Source of the DNA: Levilactobacillus hammesii DSM 16381
Lineage (GTDB): Bacteria; Bacillota; Bacilli; Lactobacillales; Lactobacillaceae
Direction of reading: 5' to 3'
Length of the DNA: 64,000 nt
Assembly: GCF_001434395.1 (NCBI RefSeq)
Contig: NZ_AZFS01000064.1
Location: forward strand, 157,623-221,622
Part shown: piece by piece, positions 49,189 to 59,996 of the stretch
Layout: each line of letters starts with the position of its first letter
Position numbering within the stretch: position 1 is the stretch's first letter
The notes under the pieces: generated by a model
The model's database searches: none
What the model saw: the letters and a program-made list of their open reading frames with translations, nothing else
What the model was told of the DNA's origin: nothing
Made by a program: the position numbers and the translations under genes

Positions 49189-50922
49189 ATGAGTTGGCAA
49201 GATAATTATCGAGTTTGGCAACAACAACCCACAATGATTCCTTACATCAAGCGGGAATTAGACGCGATTGCGGATGATCCCGAGGCATTGGAAGCCGCTT
49301 TTAGTGGTCCCATGAGCTTTGGGACGGCCGGTATGCGTGGCGTGATGGGCCCCGGAATTGGCCAAATGAACGTATACACCGTCCGGCAGGCAACCGAGGG
49401 GGTGGCCCGTTACTTGGACACCCTGGATGAGGCCACCAAGCAACGCGGGGTCGCCATCAGTTTTGACTCCCGGTATCATTCAACGGAATTCGCCCACGAG
49501 GCGGCTCACGTTTTGGGTGCCCACCACATTCCCAGCTTTGTTTTTGATGATCTACGGCCTACACCGGAACTGTCCTTTGCCGTGCGGCATTTACATACGG
49601 CCATGGGGATCATGATTACCGCGAGCCACAACCCGAAGCAGTACAACGGTTATAAGATCTATGGGCCGGATGGTGGCCAGATGCCGCCTAAGGCTTCCGA
49701 CATGATTACCGACTTTGTGCGGTCAGCCAAGGATGTCTTTGACATCAAGGTAGCTGATGAACAACAGTTGCGGGCCGATAAGACGCTCCAGATCATTGGT
49801 GAAAATGTGGATCAGCCTTACCTGCAAAATGTCGAGAGCGTGACGATTAACCACGACTTGGTCAAGTCCGTGGGAAAGACCATGAAGCTCATTTACACCC
49901 CACTTCACGGCACAGGGAAGGTCATCGGTGAACGGGCTTTGCGTGGCGCTGGTTTTGAAAACTTCACCATGGTACCAGAACAGGCCATCGCCGATCCCGA
50001 ATTTCCAACCGTGCCGTTCCCTAACCCCGAGTTTGCGCAGGCCTTTGATATGGCGATTGCGCTGGGTAAAAAGGAGGGCGCCGACCTGTTAGTGGCCACC
50101 GATCCCGATGCGGATCGGTTGGGCGCTGCCGTTCGGCAACCCAACGGTGATTACCAACTGTTGACCGGGAACCAGATTGCCTCGATTCTGTTGGCCTACA
50201 TCCTGAAGGCACGCAAGGCAGCGGGACAGTTACCTGCCAACTCGCGGGTCGTCAAGTCCATCGTGTCAACCGAATTGGCCACGAAGATCGCTGCGGCTTA
50301 CGGTGTAGAGATGAAGAACGTTCTGACGGGCTTCAAGTTTATCGCCGAACAGATTCACCAATACGAGACCACGAATGATCATACCTTCTTGTTTGGCTTT
50401 GAGGAAAGCTATGGTTACCTGATCAAGCCGTTCGTGCGGGACAAGGATGCCATTCAGTCGACGGTGCTGTTGGCCGAAGTCGCCGCCGATTACAAACAAC
50501 GCGGCATGACTCTGTACGATGGGATCGAGGAACTCTACGCGACCTACGGCTACTTTGCCGAAAAGACCACGTTTGAAGAATTCGCCGGTGTCAATGGCGC
50601 GGCACAAATGGCCCACCTGATGAGCGAATTCAGAGAAAACGCCCCGAAGTCCTTTGGCGAGAGTGCGATCGAAACGGTCGAAGACTTCTCAACGAGCACC
50701 AAGACCGCAGCCGATGGCACGACCAGCAAGATTGATTTGCCACAGTCCAACGTCTTGAAGTACTGGTTGAGCGATGGCACCTGGATCTGCATCCGGCCTT
50801 CTGGGACCGAACCCAAGGTCAAGTTCTACGTGGGGACCAGTGCCCCAACCGACGCCGCCGCACAACAGCGGTTAGCCGGGTACGAAACGGCTTTGAAACA
50901 GTACGTGGACGCCGTGAAGTAA
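49189..50922 (+). CDS. pgm: Alpha-phosphoglucomutase (phosphohexomutase)
   Basis: A 577-aa enzyme that converts glucose 1-phosphate from the Leloir pathway to glucose 6-phosphate. The active-site Ser is in GIMITASHNPKQYNGYK (about residues 142-158), the Mg loop is ATDPDADRLGAAV, the sugar-binding loop is FGFEESYGYL and the phosphate loop RPSGTEPKVKFYV. Length and N-terminal helix (WQDNYRVWQQQP) match the PgcA-type of Gram-positives. RBS AAAAGGAGAGG. Monocistronic, closed by a terminator at 50947. Confidence 0.94.
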   Translation: MSWQDNYRVWQQQPTMIPYIKRELDAIADDPEALEAAFSGPMSFGTAGMRGVMGPGIGQMNVYTVRQATEGVARYLDTLDEATKQRGVAISFDSRYHSTEFAHEAAHVLGAHHIPSFVFDDLRPTPELSFAVRHLHTAMGIMITASHNPKQYNGYKIYGPDGGQMPPKASDMITDFVRSAKDVFDIKVADEQQLRADKTLQIIGENVDQPYLQNVESVTINHDLVKSVGKTMKLIYTPLHGTGKVIGERALRGAGFENFTMVPEQAIADPEFPTVPFPNPEFAQAFDMAIALGKKEGADLLVATDPDADRLGAAVRQPNGDYQLLTGNQIASILLAYILKARKAAGQLPANSRVVKSIVSTELATKIAAAYGVEMKNVLTGFKFIAEQIHQYETTNDHTFLFGFEESYGYLIKPFVRDKDAIQSTVLLAEVAADYKQRGMTLYDGIEELYATYGYFAEKTTFEEFAGVNGAAQMAHLMSEFRENAPKSFGESAIETVEDFSTSTKTAADGTTSKIDLPQSNVLKYWLSDGTWICIRPSGTEPKVKFYVGTSAPTDAAAQQRLAGYETALKQYVDAVK

Positions 50923-50946
50923 ATTTGAACGAAAAGATAACTGACA

Positions 50947-50992
50947 ACAGCTAGGCAACTCTTCAGGTGAAGAGCCGCCTAGCTGTTTTTTT
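50947..50992 (+). terminator. Terminator of pgm
   Basis: ACAGCTAGGC pairs with GCCTAGCTGT, with CTCTTCA/TGAAGAG inside, and a T-run follows. Confidence 0.92.
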
Positions 50993-51156
50993 GGTGTCGG
51001 AACTGGCCCGTTCAGGACAACCGGTTGTTGGGACGGCTTTTGGCGTGGTGACTTGCTTTCAATAAGTTCATGAGCGGCTAAGACTTTTCATCAGGTGGGA
51101 GCTGGCTAGGACCAATTTACTTATTCCTTTACTAAAAAAATTGAAATAAAAAAACA

Positions 51157-51250
51157 ACCGGTTGCAATTGCATGCAACCGCCAAACAGCGCTTTAAATCG
51201 TAACTTTTTCACAATGGAAACGGTTGCATTTAAGCTGAGATCATCCTAGA
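51157..51250. promoter_or_regulatory. Palindrome-rich control region of the permease operon
   Basis: CGGTTGCA (51157-51164) and TGCAACCG (51171-51178) form a perfect inverted repeat. TGGAAACGGTTGCA near 51213 and GTAAACCGCTTAC near 51239 are cre/LacI-type sites with partial matches. Together they suggest CcpA and LacI-family control of the genes from 51350. Confidence 0.5.
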
Positions 51251-51349
51251 ATAATGACCGTAAACCGCTTACATTTTAGTTAAAAGTGAATCGCAACTTT
51301 TTTACTAATTCCGTAGGTATCTATTTTGAAAAACTAGAGGTGTGTCAAG

Positions 51350-51592
51350 ATGGCTAAGAATGACAAGATTACGTTGAATCCGGAGAAATTTGCTGCGGCT
51401 GTTTTGGGTGGTAACACGCAATATCCAGATGAGGAAAATAAGCTGTATATCAAGCGACAGTTGACGCTTTACCTGGAAGCCACGTTACTCGCACAGGACT
51501 TTAACAAGCTGGAAGAAACCCGGTTTGATATGGCCAAAGCGCAACAACGGGAGGATGTTCTGTCGAAGATCATTGAACACCGGTATCACTAG
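51350..51592 (+). CDS. Hypothetical protein before the sugar permease (80 aa)
   Basis: I do not recognise a family. The protein is soluble, helical and charged (EENKLYIKRQLTLYLEATLLAQDFNKLEETRFDM), with no membrane segment. It has a GAGGTG Shine-Dalgarno and lies 59 bases before the permease gene behind a palindrome-rich control region, so a role connected with sugar uptake is possible but not shown. Confidence 0.65.
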   Translation: MAKNDKITLNPEKFAAAVLGGNTQYPDEENKLYIKRQLTLYLEATLLAQDFNKLEETRFDMAKAQQREDVLSKIIEHRYH

Positions 51593-51651
51593 ATTAGTGT
51601 CACCGTTGTGACTTAGAAATTAGTCTCTCGTTGAAAGGTGTGGAATGAACC

Positions 51652-52941
51652 TTGATTAAGCAATATCTCTCATATGCACTAGGGGCGTTTGGACACGATG
51701 CCTTCTACGCAACACTTAATACTTATTTTGCTATCTTCGTAACCAGTGCCTTGTTCGTGGGGAAGGGTGCCGCTGCTGAGGCCGGCATCGTCACCACGAT
51801 GGTTGTGGTGATTCGGTTAATTGAAATTGCTTTCGACCCCATGATTGGTGGGATGGTTGATAACACCGATACCAAGATGGGGAAGTTCAAACCTTGGTTG
51901 CTGGCCGGGGCCATCGTCAGTTCTATCGGACTGATTCTCATGTTCTCTAGTCTGTTTGGCCTAGCCGACTCCAATACCTCGATCTACTTCCTGGTCTTCG
52001 GGATCGTCTTCGTCATTATGGATATTTTCTACTCATTCAAAGACATTTCGTTCTGGTCCATGTTGCCAGCCTTGAGTGTGGACACCAAGGTTCGTAACCG
52101 GTTCGGGACGGTTGGTCGTTTTGGATCGACCTTGGGCTCCCAAGGGGTCATCATCGTGATTATGCCACTGGTCATCTACTTTTCTCAGAAGTTCTCGGGC
52201 ACGCACGGTGATACGCAGACCCGTGCCGGCTGGTTGGGCTTTGCCATTGTCATTGGCCTGGTGTCACTGTTAGGGGCCTTGGCCACCTTCTTTGGAACGA
52301 AGGAAACCAAGAGCTTGATTCGTCAAAATACGGAACGGACGCGTTTCCGCGATGTCTTCAAGGTGATTGGTGAAAACGACCAGTTGATGTGGTTAGGCCT
52401 CTCCTACCTGTTGTTTGCCTTGAGCTACGTCGTCACGAACTCACTGTTGATCTACTACTTCCGTTACGTCATTGGTAATTCGAATGCTTATAGTGTTATC
52501 GGGGGTGTGACAGCCATCCTGGGAATTATCTCCGTGCCACTGTTCCCAATCATTGTTTCCAAGATCACGCGACGTGGGGTTTACGTCGGCGGTATCTGCA
52601 TGATGTTAGTCGGTTACCTGCTGTTCAACTTCGCGGGTGACAGTGCCATCATGATGTACATTGCGGATGCGATCTTCTTCTTCCCATACCCGATGATCTT
52701 CCTGGCGGCCTTGATGACCATTACCGACAGTGTGGAATATGGGCAGTGGAAGAATGGGACGCGGAATGAATCTGTGACCTTGTCCGTTCGGCCCTTGATT
52801 GATAAATTAGCCGGGGCCTTCTCAACGGGGATTGTGGTTATCGCCGCCGTCCAAGCTGGGATGACCGGTAACGCTAAGCCGAGTGATATTACGGCTCACG
52901 GGATGTTCATCTTCCATTCCTTCATTTTCTACATGCCATGA
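51652..52941 (+). CDS. GPH family sugar permease, probably galactoside/galactose, 3' frameshifted
   Basis: A 429-aa sodium- or proton-sugar symporter of the LacS/MelB family without the EIIA-like tail. Family segments: GAFGHDAFYATLNTYFAIFV, FDPMIGGMVDNTDTKMGKFKPWLL, DIFYSFKDISFWSMLPAL and DSVEYGQWKNGTRNESVTLSVRPLIDKL. The frame stops at TGA 52939-52941 inside what should be the last helix (MFIFHSFIFYMP). One base is missing after CC in ATGCCATG; the other frame continues as MILLVVSALIYQFKVTLSEKK for 50 residues. It starts at TTG 51652. A truncated, possibly still active protein, a real lesion, or a sequence error are all possible. Confidence 0.85.
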   Translation: MIKQYLSYALGAFGHDAFYATLNTYFAIFVTSALFVGKGAAAEAGIVTTMVVVIRLIEIAFDPMIGGMVDNTDTKMGKFKPWLLAGAIVSSIGLILMFSSLFGLADSNTSIYFLVFGIVFVIMDIFYSFKDISFWSMLPALSVDTKVRNRFGTVGRFGSTLGSQGVIIVIMPLVIYFSQKFSGTHGDTQTRAGWLGFAIVIGLVSLLGALATFFGTKETKSLIRQNTERTRFRDVFKVIGENDQLMWLGLSYLLFALSYVVTNSLLIYYFRYVIGNSNAYSVIGGVTAILGIISVPLFPIIVSKITRRGVYVGGICMMLVGYLLFNFAGDSAIMMYIADAIFFFPYPMIFLAALMTITDSVEYGQWKNGTRNESVTLSVRPLIDKLAGAFSTGIVVIAAVQAGMTGNAKPSDITAHGMFIFHSFIFYMP

Positions 52942-53090
52942 TCTTACTGGTGGTATCAGCCTTGATCTACCAGTTCAAGGTCACCTTATCCGAAAAGAAG
53001 CATGCGGAAATCGTGAAGAAGTTGGAAAAGAGAATTAAGACTGAAAATGCTGAAAAAGCGGCTGATACGAAAGCCGAATTGGACAACTAG
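52938..53090 (+). pseudogene. Detached C-terminal end of the sugar permease
   Basis: This 50-residue frame supplies the rest of the final helix (MILLVVSALIYQF) and the typical cytoplasmic tail (KVTLSEKKHAEIVKKLEKRI). It overlaps the permease stop by four bases (ATGA), so a separate translation restart is conceivable, although no Shine-Dalgarno is evident. Confidence 0.8.
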
Positions 53091-53104
53091 TTAGGATTAC
53101 AGAG

Positions 53105-53134
53105 AACCTCAGAACAAGTGTCTGAGGTTTTTCT
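53105..53134 (+). terminator. Terminator of the permease transcript
   Basis: AACCTCAGA pairs with TCTGAGGTT, then TTTT. It separates the permease from galK. Confidence 0.8.
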
Positions 53135-53214
53135 GTAGAACCACGTTGGCAAGGCGTACGGGCTCCGTGCTTGATGGGCCAGTGCCAAGCCAGGCGTGGT
53201 GAATATCAGAAAAA

Positions 53215-53285
53215 AGAAAGCGCTTTAAAAGTTAATTGACAATGTTGTCAAAAGCGACTATGATAATCGTAGTAAAACTTTACTA
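53215..53285 (+). promoter_or_regulatory. galKETR promoter with cre and GalR-type operator
   Basis: A cre-like AGAAAGCGCTTTAA (53215-53228) precedes TTGACA (53236-53241), a 17-base spacer and TATGAT (53259-53264). Directly downstream lies a perfect palindrome TAGTAAA-AC-TTTACTA (53270-53285), where a LacI-family repressor would block transcription. Confidence 0.7.
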
Positions 53286-53309
53286 AAATTTATTAAGGGG
53301 TTAATGACC

Positions 53310-54479
53310 ATGGATTTTGCCAGCTTAGCAACGGAATATCAAGAAAAATTTGACGTCGCACCGCAACGGGTTTTCTTCTCTCCCGGCCGGATCAATCTGA
53401 TCGGTGAATACACGGACTTCAATGGTGGGCACGTCTTCCCAGCGGCCATCAGTATGGGGAGTTACGCCGCATACTCAAGTCGCGATGATCGGCAGTTTCG
53501 GGTTTATTCAGCCAACGTTCCCGATGCCGGGATGCTGACGTTCTCACTGGACGACTTGGCCTTCAACAAGGCTGACAACTGGGCCAACTATCTCAAAGGG
53601 ATGTTGTTCGAGCTGGCAAAGCAGAACTTAACCATTGACCATGGTTTTGATCTCTTCGTTCACGGGAACTTGCCAGATGCTTCGGGGTTATCTTCATCGG
53701 CTTCTATGGAAATGCTGATGGGAGAAATCCTCCACGCCGCTTATGGCATGAAACTGGATGAAGTCGAAATGGTTAAGGTCGGCCAACAGGTTGAAAATGA
53801 CTACTTCGGGCTAAACACCGGGATCATGGACCAATTCGCCATTGGCATGGGGAAGAAAGACCAGGCCATTCTATTGGATACCAACACCATGGCCTATGAA
53901 TATGCCCCACTAGATTTGGGCGATAACGTGGTGGTCATTATGAACACCAAGAAGCGCCGTGAGTTGACCGATTCCAAGTACAACGAACGTCGGGCCCAAT
54001 GCGAAGAAGCCCTTCGTCGCTTGCAAACAAAGCTAGATATCAAGACGTTGGGTGACCTGGACGAAGACCAATTTGATCAAAATGCTTACTTGATCAATGA
54101 CGAGACCTTGATCAAGCGTGCCCGTCACGCCGTCTTCGAAAATCAACGGACCTTGAAGGCCTTTAAGGCTTTGCAAGACAACGATTTGACAACCTTTGGC
54201 CACTTAATCAACGCCTCCCACATTTCCCTGAACTATGACTTTGCCGTAACGGGGAAGGAACTGGATACGTTGGTTGAAACGGCTTGGCAACAGCCTGGCG
54301 TCTTGGGTGCTCGGATGACGGGGGCCGGTTTCGGTGGCTGTGCGATTGCCATCGTTAAGAAGGCCAACGTCAAGGATTTTGAAGCCAAGGTGGGCAAGGT
54401 CTACGAAGACACGATTGGTCACAAGGCGGAGTTCTACGTTGCCGAAATTGCCGATGGCCCTAAGGAATTGCACAAGTAA
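53310..54479 (+). CDS. galK: Galactokinase
   Basis: A 389-aa GHMP kinase that makes galactose 1-phosphate, the first committed step of the Leloir pathway. The galactokinase signature FFSPGRINLIGEYTDFNGG lies near residue 25. The ATP loop is PDASGLSSSASMEM, the catalytic Asp is in TGIMDQFAIGMG, and the C-terminal GHMP motif is GARMTGAGFGGCAIAIV. ATG 53310 is nine bases after AAGGGG; ATG 53304 is only three bases away and less likely. First gene of galK-galE-galT-galR. Confidence 0.96.
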   Translation: MDFASLATEYQEKFDVAPQRVFFSPGRINLIGEYTDFNGGHVFPAAISMGSYAAYSSRDDRQFRVYSANVPDAGMLTFSLDDLAFNKADNWANYLKGMLFELAKQNLTIDHGFDLFVHGNLPDASGLSSSASMEMLMGEILHAAYGMKLDEVEMVKVGQQVENDYFGLNTGIMDQFAIGMGKKDQAILLDTNTMAYEYAPLDLGDNVVVIMNTKKRRELTDSKYNERRAQCEEALRRLQTKLDIKTLGDLDEDQFDQNAYLINDETLIKRARHAVFENQRTLKAFKALQDNDLTTFGHLINASHISLNYDFAVTGKELDTLVETAWQQPGVLGARMTGAGFGGCAIAIVKKANVKDFEAKVGKVYEDTIGHKAEFYVAEIADGPKELHK

Positions 54480-54730
54480 TTTGGCAGCTAGTCGGTCGTT
54501 TTGGTAAAATTTAGTCGGATAGCCGTGAGTTCGGTTCCGGTGGTATTACCGGTGTGAAACGGCTGAATTGCAAAGTAAATTTGTTTAAAATAGATAGATG
54601 ACAAGAACTTCTGATCAACGTCGAACGTCATTCGGAGACTAGAGCAGACAACGGAGAGTGTGTGCCAGTTAGTCACGGTAAATGGCTGAGACGTTGACCC
54701 TGAAGCGACATAATTGAGGAGGAATTGCGC

Positions 54731-55735
54731 ATGACAGTTTTAGTCTTAGGTGGTGCCGGTTACATCGGTTCTCACGCCGTCGATCGTTTGGTAGAAAAGG
54801 GTTACGATGTCGCCGTTGTTGATAATTTGGTGACGGGGCACCGGGCAGCCGTTAACCCCAAGGCGCGTTTCTATGAAGGAGACGTGCGTGACCAAGCGTT
54901 CCTGAACCGTGTCTTTGATCAGGAAGATATTGAAGGTGTGATGCATTTCGCCGCATTCTCCATTGTTCCCGAATCCATGGAAAAGCCATTGAAGTACTTT
55001 GACAACAATACGACGGGGATGGTCTCACTGCTAGAAGTGATGAACCAACACAACGTCAAGCGGATTATCTTCTCCTCGACGGCGGCCACTTATGGTGAAC
55101 CTAAGCAGATTCCCATCAAGGAAACGGACCCGCAAATTCCAACCAATCCGTATGGTGAAAGCAAGCTCATGATGGAAAAGATCATGCGGTGGGCCGACGA
55201 AGCCTATGGCATCAAATTCATCGCGCTGCGGTACTTCAACGTGGCCGGTGCTAAGGAAGACGGGAGCATTGGTGAAGACCACCATCCCGAAACCCACTTG
55301 ATTCCGATCATTTTGCAGGTCGCTGCGGGCGAACGCAAGGAGCTGTCAATCTTTGGTGGGGACTACCCAACCAAGGATGGGACTAACGTGCGAGACTACG
55401 TCCAGGTTGTGGACTTGGTTGATGCCCACATCCTGGCTCTGGAATATTTGAAGGCGGGCCACGATAGCGATGCCTTTAACCTCGGTTCTTCGACTGGCTT
55501 CTCCAACAAGGAAATGTTGGAAGCCGCTCGCAAGGTTACCGGCAAGGAAATTCCTGCCAAGATGGCACCACGGCGGGCCGGTGATCCTAGCACGTTGATT
55601 GCGGCCAGTGATAAGGCACGTAAAGTCTTGAATTGGCAACCACAATTTGACAACGTTGAGGATATCATTCGCACGGCTTGGAACTGGAAGCAAAAGCATC
55701 CGGCTGGCTACGATGATCAGAATGAGGCGAAGTAA
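54731..55735 (+). CDS. galE: UDP-glucose 4-epimerase
   Basis: A 334-aa extended short-chain dehydrogenase that regenerates UDP-glucose from UDP-galactose. The NAD motif is [12 protein letters not shown] (about residue 7), and the catalytic residues are in [12 protein letters not shown] (Ser/Thr) and [13 protein letters not shown] (Tyr-x3-Lys). RYFNVAGA and [11 protein letters not shown] follow. ATG 54731 follows GAGGAGGAA; the TTG two codons earlier is less suitable. Its stop overlaps the galT ATG by one base (TAATG). Confidence 0.96.
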   Translation: MTVLVLGGAGYIGSHAVDRLVEKGYDVAVVDNLVTGHRAAVNPKARFYEGDVRDQAFLNRVFDQEDIEGVMHFAAFSIVPESMEKPLKYFDNNTTGMVSLLEVMNQHNVKRIIFSSTAATYGEPKQIPIKETDPQIPTNPYGESKLMMEKIMRWADEAYGIKFIALRYFNVAGAKEDGSIGEDHHPETHLIPIILQVAAGERKELSIFGGDYPTKDGTNVRDYVQVVDLVDAHILALEYLKAGHDSDAFNLGSSTGFSNKEMLEAARKVTGKEIPAKMAPRRAGDPSTLIAASDKARKVLNWQPQFDNVEDIIRTAWNWKQKHPAGYDDQNEAK

Positions 55736-57198
55736 TGGCACAAGACACAATTCAAACGTTTATTGACGCTGTTGTCAGCTCACCAGCACCATATACCGAA
55801 TTGGATCGGCAGTACGTGACCAACCGGATCTTTGCCTTGATTGGCGATGGCACGGCCCAGGCGGCCACGAGTAGCGATCCGATTGACTTGGTTGCTGCAA
55901 TGGTCGAGACGGCCGTTGCGAACCAAAAGATTGCGGATTCGCCTAGTCCTCGGGAAATCTTGGAATCACAACTCATGGATTTCATGACACCACTGCCATC
56001 AGCCGTTAACCGGGGATTCTGGGATCGTTATCAGAAGAGCCCGAGTGCGGCAACGGACTGGTTCTATCAGCTCAGTAAGGCTAACAATTATATTAAAACG
56101 CGTAACATTGCCCGTAACGTGGTCTTTCCTGCCAAGACGGCCGCTGGTGAGTTAGAGATTACCATCAACCTGTCTAAGCCAGAAAAGGACCCGAAGGCGA
56201 TTGCGGCAGCGCAAACGCAAAAACAGGTGAGTTATCCACTAGACCAGCTCTGCATGACCAACGAAGGGTATCTGGGCCGTTTGGGCTATCCCGCTCGCAG
56301 CAATCACCGCATTATTCGGATGATGCTGGGCGGCGAAACCTGGGGCTTCCAGTACTCGCCTTACGCTTACTTTGCGGAACACGCGATCTTCCTGGCAAAG
56401 ATTCACCGGCCAATGGTGATCAACCAGCACACGTTTACCAACCTGTTGGAGATTGTTCGGCAGTTGCCAACGTACTTTGTGGGCAGTAATGCCGATCTGC
56501 CTATCGTGGGCGGTTCCATGTTGACGCACGATCATTATCAGGGGGGCAAACACACCTTCCCTATGATGAAGGCACCCCTGGACCGTCAGATTGACTTGGG
56601 GATTGCCGGTGTTTCCGCGGGAATCGTGCAGTGGCCGATGACGGATATTCGCCTGCGCGGCACGCAGCCGGAACCCTTGATTACGGCAGCCACCAAGATT
56701 TTGAAGAGTTGGATTGCTTATTCCGACGAAAGTGTTGACGTCCGGGCCTACACGGGCGAAACGCGGCATCACACGATTACGCCAATTGCTTACCGTGATG
56801 GAGCAGATTATGTGTTAGACTTAGTCTTGCGGGATAATCAGACGTCGGCACAGTATCCAGATGGCATTTTCCATCCGCACCAGGACGTGCAACACATCAA
56901 GCGAGAAAACATCGGCTTGATTGAGGTCATGGGGCGTGCGATCTTGCCGGCCCGGCTGAAGTCAGAGATGGCTGAAGTCAGCAAGTACCTGTTAGATCAG
57001 CCGAACCAGATTGCACCTATGCATCGGGCATGGGCCGATCAGCTGAAACAACAGCAGACCGTGACCGCCGCCAATGTGACGGCCATCGTCCACCAGGCGA
57101 TTGGGGATACCTTTGCTCGGGTGCTGGCTGATGCCGGCGTCTTTAAGCGGGATGCCCAGGGTCAGGCGGCTTTGGATCGGTTCATCGCGCAACTCTAA
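55735..57198 (+). CDS. galT: UTP-hexose-1-phosphate uridylyltransferase, class II GalT
   Basis: A 487-aa enzyme that exchanges UMP between UDP-glucose and galactose 1-phosphate. It belongs to the longer Firmicutes class, unlike the 350-aa E. coli type. The GGSMLTHDHYQGGKHTFPM segment carries the active-site His region, and the N-terminus (ELDRQYVTNRIFALIG) and C-terminal FARVLADAGVFKRD are typical. Translation is coupled to galE. The regulator gene begins just after its stop. Confidence 0.95.
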   Translation: MAQDTIQTFIDAVVSSPAPYTELDRQYVTNRIFALIGDGTAQAATSSDPIDLVAAMVETAVANQKIADSPSPREILESQLMDFMTPLPSAVNRGFWDRYQKSPSAATDWFYQLSKANNYIKTRNIARNVVFPAKTAAGELEITINLSKPEKDPKAIAAAQTQKQVSYPLDQLCMTNEGYLGRLGYPARSNHRIIRMMLGGETWGFQYSPYAYFAEHAIFLAKIHRPMVINQHTFTNLLEIVRQLPTYFVGSNADLPIVGGSMLTHDHYQGGKHTFPMMKAPLDRQIDLGIAGVSAGIVQWPMTDIRLRGTQPEPLITAATKILKSWIAYSDESVDVRAYTGETRHHTITPIAYRDGADYVLDLVLRDNQTSAQYPDGIFHPHQDVQHIKRENIGLIEVMGRAILPARLKSEMAEVSKYLLDQPNQIAPMHRAWADQLKQQQTVTAANVTAIVHQAIGDTFARVLADAGVFKRDAQGQAALDRFIAQL

Positions 57199-58233
<1,035 letters not shown>

Positions 58234-58261
58234 GATTTGCTAAGAAAATGAACAGCACTTA

Positions 58262-58306
58262 AAAAACGACGCCTTCGGAATTTTGAAATTCTGAAGGCGC
58301 CGTTTT
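58262..58306. terminator. Bidirectional terminator
   Basis: AAAAACGACGCCTTCGGAAT pairs with ATTCTGAAGGCGCCGTTTT with minor mismatches between convergent genes. Confidence 0.85.
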
Positions 58307-58312
58307 GTTATG

Positions 58313-59203
58313 TCATTGCGCTACCGAGACGTGGTTCTGCCACCGTGCTTGAACCAAGTTAACGAAGGCCTGGATCAGGGGTTGGCTGGTCGTGTTCTTC
58401 CGGGTCAGGAGGTGGGCGTGGATCTCGTTAGCAATGGGCGTGGTGACCGCCCGCAGCTGCCCCTGCTGCAACGCGGACTGAACGGTCATCGTCGGGAGAT
58501 AGGAGAAGCCTACGTGACTGATTACCATCTGCTTGATGGCCTCGATGCTCCACAGTTCCATGGGTTGGAGCCGCTGGTGGGCGGTTTGCCAAAGGTAATG
58601 TTCAAACTGATTGCGGTAGCTACAGTCGGGTTCGTTGATGATCCAGGGGAGGGTGTCGGTCGTGGTGAGCGTATCAAAGGTGGCGGTAGTCTCGGGGCTG
58701 GTGACACAGGTCATCGGAATCGGTCCCAAGTCATGGTCGACCAGGGCTGTGGACGTTAGTGCCGGCCACAGCATAAACGCCAGGTCAGTCTCACCGGTCG
58801 TCAGCTGTTGTCGGTTGACCCGGCAGGTGGCGTTGGTGATCTGTAGCTGAACGGCCGGGTAGGCTTGACGAAATGCCGCCAAGATTGGGGGTAATTTGTA
58901 GATGGTCAGGGATTCTGGCGCGGCGATTCGGAGGGTTCCGGCTATGGGAGAATCGCTGGCTAAGTGCTGGATGGCCTGATAGTCGGTGAGCAGGTTCTCC
59001 GTCAATGGGAGAAGTCGTTTGCCCGTTGCGGTCAGCGTCAGTTGACGGTGTTCATAGATGAAGAGTGGGGCGGTTAGTTCCTGTTCGAGGTGCTTCATCT
59101 GGTTGGAGACCGCTGATTGGGTGTAGCCCAGTAACGTTGCGGCTTGCGTAAAGCTTCCGGTGTCAGCGATGGTCCGGAAGGTCATGAGTTGGCGGATATC
59201 CAT
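58313..59203 (-). CDS. LysR-family transcriptional regulator
   Basis: A 296-aa regulator. The N-terminal winged helix is MDIRQLMTFRTIADTGSFTQ..LLGYTQSAVSNQMKHLEQEL (residues 1-45). The effector domain (about 90-296) opens GTLRIAAPESLTIYKLP. ATG 59203 follows GGAGGCG and is preferred over upstream starts. It is divergent from an acetyltransferase gene 105 bases away, the usual layout for a LysR target; the effector is unknown. Confidence 0.9.
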   Translation of the reverse strand: MDIRQLMTFRTIADTGSFTQAATLLGYTQSAVSNQMKHLEQELTAPLFIYEHRQLTLTATGKRLLPLTENLLTDYQAIQHLASDSPIAGTLRIAAPESLTIYKLPPILAAFRQAYPAVQLQITNATCRVNRQQLTTGETDLAFMLWPALTSTALVDHDLGPIPMTCVTSPETTATFDTLTTTDTLPWIINEPDCSYRNQFEHYLWQTAHQRLQPMELWSIEAIKQMVISHVGFSYLPTMTVQSALQQGQLRAVTTPIANEIHAHLLTRKNTTSQPLIQAFVNLVQARWQNHVSVAQ

Positions 59204-59308
59204 AAAACGCCTCCATTTCAAAAATTGATGGTTGTTAGTTATTTTATTCATTTCTCAAATGCAAATGGTCATGCTAACCTTAGGCTATAAGAGGGGAGCT
59301 GTCAAACA

Positions 59309-59803
59309 TTGGAAATTAAACCTTACACGGAAAGCCCACAAACGGTAGCTGAATTGGTGGATCTCATCATGTTTTGCCAGAATACCGAGGCACATTTGGG
59401 GATTAAGATGGCGGAACAGGCGGATGTTTTTGATATTCAGCGACACTACCAACAGACGGGGGGCAACTTCTGGTTGGCGTGGGATAAGGGCCACGTGGTC
59501 GGCTGTATCGGCCTATTGCGGGTTGATTCGCAGGTCGGAGTGCTCAAAAAGTTCTTTACCTATCCGCCATATCGTGGTCAGCCGCACCGCTTGGGACAAC
59601 GTTTATTTACCACGTTTATGGCGTATGCCAAGGCTGAAACGGCTTTGACGGAAATCGTGTTGGATACGCCGGCTGCGGAAACGCGATCGCATTATTTTTA
59701 CGAAAAGAATGGGTTTCAGCAGATTTCCCGGCAGGCGCTGCCAGTGGCCTATGCGTTCCCGGATCGGCAGTCGTTGATTTATGCGCAGGGGATTGTGAGA
59801 TAG
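59309..59803 (+). CDS. GNAT family N-acetyltransferase
   Basis: A 164-aa acetyltransferase. The acetyl-CoA loop is VGVLKKFFTYPPYRGQPHRLGQRLF (about residues 77-101), altered from the classical RGxGxG to RGQPHRLG, and HYFYEKNGFQQISR gives the closing motif. It starts at TTG 59309 after GAGGGGAG. Divergent from the LysR gene and likely controlled by it. The substrate cannot be inferred. Confidence 0.85.
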   Translation: MEIKPYTESPQTVAELVDLIMFCQNTEAHLGIKMAEQADVFDIQRHYQQTGGNFWLAWDKGHVVGCIGLLRVDSQVGVLKKFFTYPPYRGQPHRLGQRLFTTFMAYAKAETALTEIVLDTPAAETRSHYFYEKNGFQQISRQALPVAYAFPDRQSLIYAQGIVR

Positions 59804-59923
59804 TCGAAACCGCTGTGAAAATAGTTAAAGCTAAGACCAGGAAAAAGCCAAGTTTAAGAAAAGCAATGTGCGAATGTGAATATTAGTTTTGTCGTCGTTG
59901 CTAAACTATCGAGTGTTCCCCAA

Positions 59924-59975
59924 AAAGGCAGGTCGTCATTAATCTCTCTTGAAGATTAACAACGACCTGTCTTTT
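59924..59975. terminator. Bidirectional terminator
   Basis: AAAGGCAGGTCGT..TTAATCT pairs with AGATTAACAACGACCTGTCTTTT. Confidence 0.85.
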
Positions 59976-59996
59976 GTCATGCCATTGCGAGTTTTA

